64,000 nt of DNA from Butyrivibrio sp. YAB3001 (GCF_900112195.1 NZ_FOKR01000012.1:62001-126000); one strand, 5' to 3'. Positions 1 through 7,908 are shown, counted from the stretch's first letter. The notes: generated from the letters alone by a model not told the origin. A program made the numbers and translations.

Positions 1-12
1 AGGAGAGAGACT

Positions 13-534
13 ATGAAAAAGAGTAATGTGAATTCAAAGACAAGGCTTTTGGCGCTAACAGGAGTGCTTATTGCACTGACAACAATTTTTACTGCGTATA
101 TATTCCACATTCCGGTTGGGGTTAATGGCGGATATGTTCATTTCGGTGATACAGTCATCTATCTTGCGGCAGCTCTTTTGCCAACACCATATGCAATGGC
201 AGTCGGAGCGTTGGGCGGCGGTATTGCAGATCTTTTGACAGCTCCCATGTGGACTATTGCTACAGTGATAATCAAGATGCTCATTGTTCTTCCGTTTACC
301 AGTAAACATGCGCAGCTTCTTAATAAGCGCAATATGGCAGCTCCGATCATTTCATTTTTCATTTCTGCTACAGGCTACTATATTGCTGAGATGATTCTTT
401 TTGGCAGCAAGACAGCGCTTATCGCAGCTTTTTCAGGGAGCCTTGTTCAGTCAGGCGGAAGCGCATTATTCTTTTATCTTGCAGCAGCAGCCTTTGATGG
501 CGTCGGTGTGAAGAAGACTATGTTTGAGTTTTGA
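13..534 (+). CDS. ECF transporter S component-like membrane protein
   Basis: 173 residues, almost entirely hydrophobic with about five or six membrane segments, and an alanine/glycine-rich core (AVGALGGGIADLL) typical of substrate-binding S components of energy-coupling-factor vitamin transporters. The start is set by AGGAGAGAG at positions 1-9, three bases before the ATG. The next gene encodes a small radical SAM protein; from memory this matches the TIGR04002/TIGR04100 pairing, in which such a membrane protein is adjacent to the radical SAM enzyme. An inferred role is uptake of a precursor or export of a product of that enzyme. No EcfA or EcfT genes are near, so it would use a shared module. 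The substrate is unknown. Confidence 0.75.
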   Translation: MKKSNVNSKTRLLALTGVLIALTTIFTAYIFHIPVGVNGGYVHFGDTVIYLAAALLPTPYAMAVGALGGGIADLLTAPMWTIATVIIKMLIVLPFTSKHAQLLNKRNMAAPIISFFISATGYYIAEMILFGSKTALIAAFSGSLVQSGGSALFFYLAAAAFDGVGVKKTMFEF

Positions 535-663
535 GATGAAATTACGGACGCAATCATCTAATGGTGGTTTCACGTATGTAAAGTAGGAAACATATAGTTT
601 TGTAAGAAGATTGATTTGGTAAATTTTTTTAGTTCGGGATTATAGGAGGAGAATGGAAAAACT

Positions 664-1260
664 ATGGCGGACATTATATATAAGTACAAAGATTCAGTTT
701 ACGCAAACATTACGAATAAGTGCAATTGCAGTTGTACATTCTGCATACGTTCTTTAAAGGATGGCATCGGCAGTGCAGATACCCTTTGGCACACTAAGAA
801 TCCTACTAAGGAAGAAGTTATTGATGCCATAAGAAACTTTGATTTTGACGGCTTTAATGAGCTTGTGTTTTGCGGCTACGGCGAGCCTACCTGCGCGCTT
901 GATATCCTTTTAGAAGCAGCAAAGGTGGCTAAGGAAGAAAAGAACCTTAAGACACGCCTAAACACAAACGGACTTGGTAATGAAGAAAACAAAAGGAACA
1001 TTGTCCCTGAGCTTTCTAAAGTCATCGACAGCGTTTCAATCAGCTTAAATGCCCCTGACAGCTTAAAATATCAGGAAGTTACCCGCCCATCATATGAAGG
1101 CGCTTTTGATAAAATGGTAGATTTTGCAAAAAAGTGCAGGGACCATATCAAGGACGTCAAATGGTCAATAGTTGACGTTCTACCGGAAGAAGATATTAAA
1201 CGCTGCCAGAAACTCTCCGAGGATACAGGAATAAAACTCAGAATACGGCATTTTAGTTGA
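664..1260 (+). CDS. small radical SAM protein (TIGR04100/TatD-linked type)
   Basis: 198 residues. The CxxxCxxC iron-sulfur motif is at Cys20, Cys24 and Cys27, followed by a GxGEP-like stretch (FCGYGEPTC) that binds S-adenosylmethionine and by TRLNTNGLG. Radical SAM enzymes cleave SAM to a 5'-deoxyadenosyl radical; the substrate here is unknown. The protein is short, covering a partial TIM barrel without an added C-terminal cluster domain, which is normal for this small family as I recall it. The ATG at 664 has AGGAGGAG at 644-651, a rather long spacing of 12. Another ATG at 653 is out of frame. It lies 129 bases after the S component and is probably co-transcribed with it. Confidence 0.8.
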   Translation: MADIIYKYKDSVYANITNKCNCSCTFCIRSLKDGIGSADTLWHTKNPTKEEVIDAIRNFDFDGFNELVFCGYGEPTCALDILLEAAKVAKEEKNLKTRLNTNGLGNEENKRNIVPELSKVIDSVSISLNAPDSLKYQEVTRPSYEGAFDKMVDFAKKCRDHIKDVKWSIVDVLPEEDIKRCQKLSEDTGIKLRIRHFS

Positions 1261-1349
1261 GCGCTTACGGTTGTAAAAAGCCTGTTTGTTAATTAAAATG
1301 TTGATAGAAGGCTTTATTTACAATATTTTTGATGCGTCGGAGATTAAAT

Positions 1350-3008
1350 ATGGGACAATACCTGAATCCTGGAAAAGATTCATATGTAGAAGCTGTGAAT
1401 TCTCAGATTTATATTGATAAATCTGTTATGATAACTTTTTTGAATTCGCTTGTGAAAACTAAGCAGAAATATGTAAGTGTATCCCGGCCTCGCAGGTTTG
1501 GCAAAACAATGGCAGCAGACATGATATGTGCATATTATGATAGAGAGGCTGATAGCAAAGAACTTTTTGAAACATTGAAACTGGCAAGGGCAGAGGCGAC
1601 ATCCGATAATCTTCCTTGGGATATGTATCTAGGCCGATTTGATGTAATTAGAATTGTCATGACAGAGTTCTTTGACTCCAAGGCGTCTTTTGATGAGGCG
1701 CTTAACAAGATGCAGAGCCTTGTCTGCAGAGATATTAAGAAAAAATATCCTGATGTTGATTATTTTGATGACAAAGATATGATTCAGACAATAGCGGACG
1801 CATATTCAGAAAATGATAGACAGGTAGTGTTTGTCATAGATGAATGGGACGCTGTGTTTAGAGACGGTATTACAGGCAAGGGAGATCAGACACGTTATCT
1901 TGATTTTTTACGTAATCTCCTTAAGGATAAAAGTTATATAGCTCTTGCATATATGACAGGCATTCTCCCAATCAAGAAATACGGAAGACATTCTGCACTA
2001 AATATGTTCACTGAGTATTCTATGACATATCCTCGTCAACTTGCGCCTTTTACCGGATTTACTGAAGATGAGGTAAAAGATCTTTGCGCGGAATATGATA
2101 TGAGATATGCCGATATAGTAAATTGGTACAACGGATATGTTGTCAGTGACCGAATCCCTGTTGAGAAAAGGCAGGAATATCGCCAAGGCAAATATGACGG
2201 ACACAAAGTTGCGATATATAGCCCATTGTCTGTGGTTGAGGCTATGACTACAGGTGATATAAAGAATTACTGGAATAAGACAGAGAGCTACGAGGCCTTG
2301 TCTGAGTACATTAAGAAAGATTACGATGGATTAAAGGAAGCGGTAACATTACTGATGGATGGTGCGAGACTTAAAATCGATACATCAACATATCAGAATG
2401 ATATGACCACTTTTACGGGCAGAGATGATGTGTTATCTCTTTTGATTCATCTTGGATATCTTGGATATGATGATGAGACCAGTGAAGTATATATACCAAA
2501 CAACGAGGTTTTGGATGAATTTAATACATCTACAAAAGGCAGCGAATGGGTAGAAAGTTTTAAATCATTCGAGATATCGCAGAGACTTTTAGAGGCAACA
2601 TGGCAAAAAGATGCAGATAAGGTTGCGTTCTTTTTGGAACAGGCGCATGATCTTGCCGGAAATAAGACATACAACGATGAAGCTGCATTAAGCTATGCTG
2701 TGCAGTATGCGTATTATGCGGCTCAGCGCTTTTACACTACTATTCTTGAACTTGATTCAGGTAAAGGTTATGCGGATATTGTGTTTATTCCTTCTCCTAA
2801 ATATCCGGATAAGCCGACTATGGTAGTGGAACTTAAGTATGATAAAAATGCACAAACTGCTCTTACACAGATTAAAAAGAAAAAATATCCTGAAAGACTT
2901 GAGCATTATATGGGTAATATTTTGCTTGTTGGAATTAATTATGACAAGGATGTTTCAAGTACAAGCGATGATTATAAACATCATACTTGTGTTATTGAGA
3001 CAGCATGA
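1350..3008 (+). CDS. AAA-ATPase-like / PD-(D/E)XK nuclease protein (DUF1703 type)
   Basis: 552 residues from the ATG at 1350, chosen because GGAG at 1339-1342 lies seven bases upstream; the TTG at 1329 and ATG at 1332 lack this. N-terminal AAA-ATPase-like domain with a degenerate P-loop (SRPRRFGKT) and Walker B VVFVIDEWD. The C-terminal region carries a PD-(D/E)XK signature: Asp in GYADIVF followed by ELK in MVVELKY. This architecture is widespread and multi-copy in anaerobic Bacteroidetes and Clostridia; its biological role is not established, with mobile-element or defence functions suggested. It stands alone, with no partner gene in tight linkage. Confidence 0.85.
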   Translation: MGQYLNPGKDSYVEAVNSQIYIDKSVMITFLNSLVKTKQKYVSVSRPRRFGKTMAADMICAYYDREADSKELFETLKLARAEATSDNLPWDMYLGRFDVIRIVMTEFFDSKASFDEALNKMQSLVCRDIKKKYPDVDYFDDKDMIQTIADAYSENDRQVVFVIDEWDAVFRDGITGKGDQTRYLDFLRNLLKDKSYIALAYMTGILPIKKYGRHSALNMFTEYSMTYPRQLAPFTGFTEDEVKDLCAEYDMRYADIVNWYNGYVVSDRIPVEKRQEYRQGKYDGHKVAIYSPLSVVEAMTTGDIKNYWNKTESYEALSEYIKKDYDGLKEAVTLLMDGARLKIDTSTYQNDMTTFTGRDDVLSLLIHLGYLGYDDETSEVYIPNNEVLDEFNTSTKGSEWVESFKSFEISQRLLEATWQKDADKVAFFLEQAHDLAGNKTYNDEAALSYAVQYAYYAAQRFYTTILELDSGKGYADIVFIPSPKYPDKPTMVVELKYDKNAQTALTQIKKKKYPERLEHYMGNILLVGINYDKDVSSTSDDYKHHTCVIETA

Positions 3009-3141
3009 CTTTAACACAATTTTATTCACACTAATTTAATACTTTTTTTATCTGCAATTTGTTTTATTTGTTGAGGCTAAACCATATAACTATAGGTGAA
3101 GTGCGCAAAATGCATTACTTGCAGAAAGAGAGGTATTGGTT

Positions 3142-3882
3142 ATGGAAATTCATGTGAAAAGACAATACGTATCATGGATGATGTTATTGTTTTTGATTGT
3201 AACATTTATGTCGGGGAGCGTAAAAGTTTACGCCAGCAGCGGTAACCTTACAGCAGTTGATGCTGCGACATCACAAGCAGTTGAAGCGTTAAAGTCATAT
3301 AAAGGCAATACCAAAGAATTCAATGCATATGATTATTACATAAATAATGCGGATCTTCAGACGGCATTTGGCGCAGATGGAGATGCACTTTTGAAGCACT
3401 ACAAAGAATATGGCAAAAAAGAGGGAAGAATTGCCATAGTTAAAGATAGTAAGACTCAGACAGAAGATATAACAAAAAAGGAACCTAAAAAGGATACGAA
3501 GAAAACAACTAAGTACACCATGCGTGATGGCGGCAGGGTGTGGGATCAAAAGCTCACCGGAAATTTGCCGCAGATAAATGGAAAAACACCCGTTTATCTT
3601 GAAACATGGGAGCAGAATACTCCGGCAGGCATGCAGATCAAGCTTACAGTCCGGGATGCAAATTATGGCATCGTCTGCGTAGGAGGTGCATTTGATGTAA
3701 GTCACACAGATTACACCTATGCATATTTTACTGTGCTTGAACTTGTTGGAAATGGTTCAGTTTTATTTGAGGTTGCCGGTTCAAATGAAGAAAGAGCAGC
3801 TACAGATATTGACAGTCCGGGATATGGAACCATGGAAACAGAAAATGGTATTTATGGAACTACATCGTATTATGATTATTGA
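3142..3882 (+). CDS. secreted protein with AFG/HYxxYG module
   Basis: 246 residues. The ATG at 3142 follows GAGAGG at 3128-3133 by eight bases; the TTG at 3136 is less likely. A signal peptide spans residues 1-32 (cleavage near VYASS). Residues 50-98 form a compact module (NAYDYYINNADLQTAFG, then HYKEYGKKEGR) that recurs at the C terminus of the protein at 6967. A lysine/threonine-rich linker leads to a C-terminal beta-rich domain of about 120 residues that I do not recognise. After the TGA at 3880 the same frame continues with protein-like sequence for about 20 codons, so the gene may have lost a short C-terminal piece. Function unknown; an extracellular or wall location is inferred. Confidence 0.7.
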   Translation: MEIHVKRQYVSWMMLLFLIVTFMSGSVKVYASSGNLTAVDAATSQAVEALKSYKGNTKEFNAYDYYINNADLQTAFGADGDALLKHYKEYGKKEGRIAIVKDSKTQTEDITKKEPKKDTKKTTKYTMRDGGRVWDQKLTGNLPQINGKTPVYLETWEQNTPAGMQIKLTVRDANYGIVCVGGAFDVSHTDYTYAYFTVLELVGNGSVLFEVAGSNEERAATDIDSPGYGTMETENGIYGTTSYYDY

Positions 3883-3929
3883 TGGGCGACTGAGAGTAAG
3901 CGCTACATTGAAGTTGATGCTGATAACAA

Positions 3930-3958
3930 CGGGATGGTAGAAATGCCATCCTGTTTTT
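3930..3958 (+). terminator. rho-independent terminator
   Basis: An eight-pair stem containing GGATGG (3932-3937) and CCATCC (3946-3951), extended by one G-U and one C-G pair, followed by five T at 3954-3958. It closes the transcript of the secreted-protein gene upstream. Confidence 0.65.
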
Positions 3959-4035
3959 ATTATTATAATTGCACAAAGACATATATTATAGTTGTATTGC
4001 ATTTTTTATACAAGCAGACGGCTTTTAATTTTATC

Positions 4036-4044
4036 TGTTATAAT
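4036..4044 (+). promoter_or_regulatory. extended -10 promoter
   Basis: TGTTATAAT, an extended -10 box with consensus TATAAT at 4039-4044. No good -35 is seen. Transcription would begin near 4051, only about 14 bases before the nucleotidyltransferase start codon at 4065. Confidence 0.45.
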
Positions 4045-4064
4045 TTGCGATGAAAGGAGTTATC

Positions 4065-4447
4065 ATGTGCAATATTGTAACAATGAAGAATAACGTTGGT
4101 GACTCTTTTGAAGTTGCAGACATTAAAAAAGATATTATTGAAGAAATAATCAAGATTGCAGCGGAATGTAAGTTGATTGATACTATTTACCTGTTCGGTT
4201 CATCTTTGGAAAAGAGATGTACTAAACAGTCGGATATTGATCTTGCTATTGTGAGTAATGTAACAAGATCTAGATTGTTTAGGTCAAAAGCTTATAATGA
4301 CTTTACTCTTAAGTTATACAAAAAATTAACGAAGATCAAGACTATGATATTCTAACATTTAATTCTCAGGCTGCGTTGGATAAGAGTAAGGAATTTGTGG
4401 CAAGAGACATTCTCACGAAAGGAAAGATCATATTTAAAAATGTATGA
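4065..4447 (+). pseudogene. MNT-type nucleotidyltransferase, frameshifted (HEPN partner)
   Basis: Minimal nucleotidyltransferase with the family signature LFGSS plus SDIDLAIV (Gly-Ser, then two catalytic Asp). The start is ATG 4065, five bases after AAAGGAG (4053-4059). The reading frame breaks in the A6 run at 4320-4325: as read, the protein stops at 4355 after about 96 residues. Adding one A restores LYKKINEDQDYDILTFN and an open frame to the TGA at 4445-4447, giving about 127 residues. The restored frame overlaps the HEPN start at 4440, as in intact pairs. In characterised HEPN-MNT toxin-antitoxin systems the MNT protein AMPylates and silences the HEPN RNase, so its loss matters. It could be a real mutation, phase variation, or a base-calling error. 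Confidence 0.75.
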
Positions 4448-4847
4448 AGAATTTTTGACTAAATCTTTATCTGACCTAGTGCTTACTCGTCAAGCAATTT
4501 GCAATTATGAAAGCAATAAAAGCTTAAAAGATATGAAAAATTTGGCTTCATATCATGTACAGCAGGCAATTGAGAAAATGCTTAAGTACTGCATTTACAA
4601 TAAGCAAACTGGAAATACTGTACAAGAATTGTGTACTCATAACCTTGATACGATTATCAGAACTCATTGTGCTAGTTTGGGAATACATGTACCCAAGAAA
4701 ATAGTCAGAAATGCAAAAGAGTATACCAGATGGGAGGCGGAAAGCCGCTATGCACTCAAGTATAATTCTCGAAATGGGAATCGTACACATATGCAGACAG
4801 ATTACCTGTCTTGCCAACTGTCGGTGGTTATGAGAGCAGAGATTTGA
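4440..4847 (+). CDS. HEPN domain protein (toxin-like partner of MNT)
   Basis: 135 residues from ATG 4440, which overlaps the end of the restored nucleotidyltransferase frame. A helical HEPN domain is visible: HVQQAIEKMLKYCIY, then THNLDTII, the usual QQAxEK and HxL signatures of the PF05168 type. These proteins are RNases or RNA-binding partners encoded with minimal nucleotidyltransferases. The usual RNase motif (Arg, four to six residues, His) is not obvious; RNGNRTH near residues 114-120 is the only candidate. The last codons and the stop lie inside the terminator hairpin at 4833-4858, so the C terminus may be slightly altered relative to homologues. Possibly unneutralised because the partner is broken. 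Confidence 0.75.
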   Translation: MYEEFLTKSLSDLVLTRQAICNYESNKSLKDMKNLASYHVQQAIEKMLKYCIYNKQTGNTVQELCTHNLDTIIRTHCASLGIHVPKKIVRNAKEYTRWEAESRYALKYNSRNGNRTHMQTDYLSCQLSVVMRAEI

Positions 4848-4866
4848 TTCTCTGCTCTTAATTTGT
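4833..4866 (+). terminator. rho-independent terminator of HEPN-MNT
   Basis: Perfect ten-pair stem AGAGCAGAGA (4833-4842) / TCTCTGCTCT (4849-4858) with a six-base loop that contains the HEPN stop codon TGA at 4845-4847, then a T-rich tail. Confidence 0.7.
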
Positions 4867-4930
4867 TTTGAAGAGAATTATTTATGTTATCAGCATCATT
4901 GATGCAACTCAGAAATGACTGGCAATAACA

Positions 4931-4974
4931 AAAAAGACTGAAATACCAACAATTATCTGGATTCCAGTCTTTTT
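4931..4974 (-). terminator. bidirectional terminator, serves tRNA-Trp
   Basis: Stem AAAAAGACTG (4931-4940) / CAGTCTTTTT (4965-4974). On the minus strand it lies nine bases past the tRNA 3' end and ends in a T run, so it terminates the tRNA transcript; the T run on the plus strand lets it also back up the HEPN terminator. Confidence 0.75.
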
Positions 4975-4982
4975 ACATTTAA

Positions 4983-5054
4983 CAGGGGAAGCAGGATTCG
5001 AACCCGCATGAGCGGTTTTGGAGACCGGCATACTAGCCATTGTATGATTCCCCT
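4983..5054 (-). tRNA. tRNA-Trp (anticodon CCA)
   Basis: 72 bases on the minus strand. Acceptor AGGGGAA pairs fully with TTCCCCT, discriminator G. D-stem ATAC/GTAT with G18 G19 in the loop. Anticodon loop CTCCAAA gives CCA. T-stem GCGGG/CCTGC with loop TTCGAAT. The first anticodon-stem pair (27-43) is a C-C mismatch, and no CCA is encoded after the discriminator. It has its own promoter (5089-5117) and terminator (4931-4974), which supports a live gene rather than a remnant. Confidence 0.9.
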
Positions 5055-5088
5055 TTATTTAGTTATTGGTTACGCACCAACGAAAAGA

Positions 5089-5117
5089 AGTATATCATGG
5101 GGAGTGATGGTTGTAAA
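5089..5117 (-). promoter_or_regulatory. promoter of tRNA-Trp
   Basis: Read on the minus strand: TTTACA (complement of 5112-5117), a 17-base spacer, then TATACT (complement of 5089-5094) preceded by TG at the extended -10 position. The start would be near 5082, about 28 bases before the mature tRNA. Confidence 0.75.
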
Positions 5118-5600
5118 GCGATTTTATGAAAAAATTGTGTAAAAACGCAATAAATCGTTATGACGTTAAAATGAAAACGATAGAGAATAAATACAAGGAT
5201 GGTAAAGATAACAAATATAAAGAAAACAAAGAGGGTGCTTGACCGAAAATGTTGTAAACATGTACGCAATCCATACGAAAATAATTCGGAATAGGCGTTG
5301 ATAGCACGGGGGTAGGATATAGACTCATCTTCCGCACGAGTGTTGAGAGCTCAGAAAACATGAAAAATCAAGTGGTCTGAGCTTTCTTTTTTTGGAAAAA
5401 GGAACAATATTGTGGGGGCACTAAAGGTTTCCATTATGTTTTTCATTCTGCGAGTTCAGAAATTCTCGTCCATCTTCGGATATTTCCTTTTTTTTTTTTT
5501 GTACATGTGTCATAGTAATAAACTTTTTTGACAAAAGAGGGCAAAAGAGTGTCGTAGCGGAGCAAAAAATCGCAAAAGAACATATGTACGAAAAGAACAA
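5118..5600. other. gene-free stretch with one terminator
   Basis: About 480 bases with no convincing gene on either strand; minus-strand open frames here lack ribosome sites and look random. A rho-independent terminator stands at 5348-5393: AGCTCAGA (5348-5355) pairs with TCTGAGCT (5376-5383), followed by TTCTTTTTTT. No gene upstream on the plus strand explains it, so it may end a small transcript or be a leftover of a deleted gene. Confidence 0.5.
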
Positions 5601-5607
5601 AATGAGA

Positions 5608-5658
5608 TATAATAGACCAATGACGTAAAACTTGCTATCCAAAATTCGGATAGCAAGT
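5608..5658 (+). promoter_or_regulatory. promoter -10 and leader hairpin of ORF6N gene
   Basis: TATAAT at 5608-5613 would start a transcript near 5620. Ten bases on is a perfect eleven-pair hairpin, ACTTGCTATCC (5630-5640) and GGATAGCAAGT (5648-5658), followed by TTT. It could attenuate transcription or be an operator. The right arm plus flanks (5646-5659) is identical over 14 bases to the coding sequence at 5935-5948 of the same gene. Confidence 0.5.
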
Positions 5659-5707
5659 TTTATGCGAAAATAGACATAAATGTAATATGTTACAGAAAGG
5701 TTTGCTA

Positions 5708-6688
5708 ATGACAAAAAAGAATGAGATTCTACTCTTGGATGATCGAGATTTAGAAGAAAAGGTATATATTGTGCGCGGAGTACAGGTAATGCTTGACTTT
5801 GAGCTTGCTGAAATATATGGGTACACAACAAGTAAGCTTAACGAGCAGGTTAAAAATAATAAGGAGCGCTTTGTTGGAGAGGAGTTCATGTTCCAGCTTA
5901 CTATTGAGGAATTTCGTAATTTGAAATCCAAAAATCGGATAGCAAGTTGGGGCGGAAGAAGAATACCGCCACATGCATTTACAGAGCAGGGTGTCTATCT
6001 TCTTATGACAGTATTGAATGGTGAACTTGCAGTAGAACAAAGCAGAAAATTAGTGTGGCTGTTCAAGAAGATGAAGGATCATATCATAGAGAATAAAACT
6101 ATGATTTCAGGACAAAATCTCTTAACAATAGCTGCCATGACTGAGGAACACTCACAAGCTATTAAAAAAATTGAATCTGAAATGGTCAGAAAAAGTGATC
6201 TTTCTGATTTTATGAAGCTTTTTAACAAAGATTTAAATGATGAGGAAGTATTAATACTAGATGGGGAACCATTTAAAGCTGATGTTGCATATCAGAAGAT
6301 TTATAGTAAAGCGAAAAAAAGTATTATTGTAATTGATGACTATATTGGAGTAAAGACTCTCAGACATTTGGCCAGTTCAAAAACTAATGTGTCAATTACA
6401 ATTATTTCAGATAATAAAGGCGGAGCACCCCTTCGGTTGCCTGAATATAATGATTTTATGACAGAGTACGCTGGGAGAACAATAGATTTTATAAAGACAA
6501 ATAACAGAGCGCATGACAGGTATATTATTATTGATAATGCCACTAATAACATGAAACTTTACCATTGTGGTGCTTCAAGTAAGGATGCAGGTAAAAGGAT
6601 TACTACTATCTCAAGGATTATGGAAGCGGATGCTTATAAGAGCACTATACAGCAATTATTATCAAATCCAATATTGACATTAAAGTAA
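5708..6688 (+). CDS. ORF6N-domain DNA-binding protein with PLD-like C terminus
   Basis: 326 residues from ATG 5708, seven bases after AGAAAGG (5694-5700). Residues about 14-110 are an ORF6N/KilA-N-type domain: YIVRGVQVMLDFELAEIYG, then RFVGEEFMFQL and SWGGRRIPPHAFTEQGV, all hallmark segments. This DNA-binding domain is common on phages and mobile elements. The C-terminal half (about 195-320) has EPFKADVAYQKIYSKAKKSI and HDRYIIID, then YHCGASSKDAG, resembling the phospholipase D-like tail seen on some ORF6N proteins. No other phage genes are adjacent, so it is a solitary accessory gene, perhaps a defence or regulatory protein. Confidence 0.85.
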   Translation: MTKKNEILLLDDRDLEEKVYIVRGVQVMLDFELAEIYGYTTSKLNEQVKNNKERFVGEEFMFQLTIEEFRNLKSKNRIASWGGRRIPPHAFTEQGVYLLMTVLNGELAVEQSRKLVWLFKKMKDHIIENKTMISGQNLLTIAAMTEEHSQAIKKIESEMVRKSDLSDFMKLFNKDLNDEEVLILDGEPFKADVAYQKIYSKAKKSIIVIDDYIGVKTLRHLASSKTNVSITIISDNKGGAPLRLPEYNDFMTEYAGRTIDFIKTNNRAHDRYIIIDNATNNMKLYHCGASSKDAGKRITTISRIMEADAYKSTIQQLLSNPILTLK

Positions 6689-6966
6689 GAATGTTAAGGT
6701 AAAAATATCCGCTCATTATTATGTTACAAAACAGCTTTGCTGGCTAGCAGAAATACTCAAGTTCCAACATTCCATAATTTCACGCTTTCTTTATCGTTTT
6801 AAGAGAATATTTATGTGCAAGGAAATAATCGTAAATTTATAATAAAAGTGTATCTAAATGCGTGTATTTATTGTTGGAAAGGGTTGTGATTGCTGCTGTT
6901 AAGAATTGAAAGTGTTTCTGATTCTTATTTATAGGCAGTGTGATTGCAACTATATGGGTGATTGTT

Positions 6967-7545
6967 ATGAATAAAAAGGTAAGAAGATTTGTAAGCATTA
7001 TTGCATTGGCACTGGTTTTGACATTTAGTTTTAGCGTAACTTCAAAGGCTTCAACTGATTTTCCTGATCCGGATGTCTTTGACTTTGGAGATATGGTGAT
7101 ATCAGTAAATGCCGGGGCATCGCATTCCATGTATCTTTACTCCAAATACAATTATGTTTGTTATGTAGGTGACCATACCAGCAACCAGACTTATTGCGAA
7201 TGCAGTTGCAAGGCTGGGTATGAAAACATAGTATTCCACATTGGACTGGATGAAACTGTAAAGAATGTCTTTTTCTTCTTTTATGTAGATCAGGATGGAC
7301 TTCGTGATGGAAGCAAATACGCTACTGTCGAGACTTATGTTCAGAATATCAATACATCTTTGGCAGATCCAAGCGCGAATGTTTTGAAAGCATATGCAGG
7401 AAATAATGCAGAGTTTAACGCATATTTCTATTATGTGAACTACCCGGATCTTCAGAGAGCATTTGGACTTAACGGAGATGCTCTTTTAAATCACTACAAT
7501 ACTTATGGAAAAGCTGAAAGAAGAGTTGCTAATAAAATAAAGTGA
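6967..7545 (+). CDS. small secreted protein with C-terminal AFG/HYxxYG module
   Basis: 192 residues from ATG 6967. Signal peptide in residues 1-28 (VTSKAST). Residues 30-130 are an unrecognised beta-rich domain with three cysteines (CYVG, CECSC region). Residues 139-187 repeat the module of the protein at 3142: GNNAEFNAYFYYVNYPDLQ, then AFGLNGDALLNHYNTYGKAERR. Here the module is at the C terminus, there it is N-terminal, so it behaves as a mobile domain. Similar segments occur in other Lachnospiraceae secreted proteins as I recall, without an assigned function. The ribosome site is weak (GGGTG at 6955-6959). The 278 bases upstream hold no other recognisable feature. Confidence 0.7.
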   Translation: MNKKVRRFVSIIALALVLTFSFSVTSKASTDFPDPDVFDFGDMVISVNAGASHSMYLYSKYNYVCYVGDHTSNQTYCECSCKAGYENIVFHIGLDETVKNVFFFFYVDQDGLRDGSKYATVETYVQNINTSLADPSANVLKAYAGNNAEFNAYFYYVNYPDLQRAFGLNGDALLNHYNTYGKAERRVANKIK

Positions 7546-7578
7546 TTAAATGTAATATCCGCAATCAATATGATTAGG

Positions 7579-7627
7579 AGCCCATAATGCCAGGATTATA
7601 CAAAAGTTACTGGCTTATGGGCTTTTT
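7579..7627 (+). terminator. rho-independent terminator
   Basis: Long stem: AGCCCATAA (7579-7587) with TTATGGGCT (7614-7622), continued after a one-base bulge by GCCAG/CTGGC, then TTTTT at 7623-7627. Closes the gene at 6967. The rest of the 7546-7908 gap holds the leader element at 7838 and its promoter. Confidence 0.85.
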
Positions 7628-7805
7628 GATACTTTATTTCGTTAAGTATAAAAATTCTGAAATAATAACTTGTTTTCCTCATAATTTCTTCCCATATCTG
7701 TTGTTTTAAACGTTTGAATGAAGTAAGCTAGGAGTGAAAAAAGGTTTTTTTATGCTAATTGTTTATCTATTTTTTGAGTTTATCCATGTGTGTGATGTGT
7801 TGTTT

Positions 7806-7879
7806 TTGACAATATAAGTTGGGTTTTAACTATATGATGTAAAGGTCAAAGAGAGATTGTCGTGAGTCCAGACTTTTGA
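7806..7879 (+). promoter_or_regulatory. promoter plus conserved leader hairpin, copy 1
   Basis: TTGACA at 7806-7811 is followed by a weak -10 near 7831 (TATATG). Just downstream lies TGTAAAGGTCA (7838-7848), then 21 bases, then AGACTTTTGA (7870-7879). AAAGGTC pairs with GACTTTT in a seven-pair stem with one G-U. The same two blocks in the same order and spacing occur at 10436-10476. The element ends 29 bases before the start codon of the transglutaminase-like gene. I do not recognise it as a known riboswitch. Confidence 0.55.
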
Positions 7880-7908
7880 CGCTGACATCATTAAATTGGA
7901 GGCGGATT

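Noticed and set aside
3719..3940. 73-codon plus-strand frame overlapping the end of the gene at 3142
   Set aside because: It is a shifted-frame shadow of that gene; composition is not protein-like and no start signal exists.
4983..5054. tRNA-Trp as an attachment site for an integrated element
   Set aside because: I found no second copy of the tRNA 3' end in the window and no integrase nearby.
5063..5361. Overlapping minus-strand open frames of about 67 codons
   Set aside because: No ribosome sites, skewed composition, and they overlap the tRNA promoter; they look random.
7838..7879. Known riboswitch (c-di-GMP) or a flagellar sigma-factor promoter
   Set aside because: c-di-GMP aptamer consensus segments are missing, and the TAAA box is not followed by a GCCGATAA-like -10; the 3' block is better explained by pairing with the 5' block.
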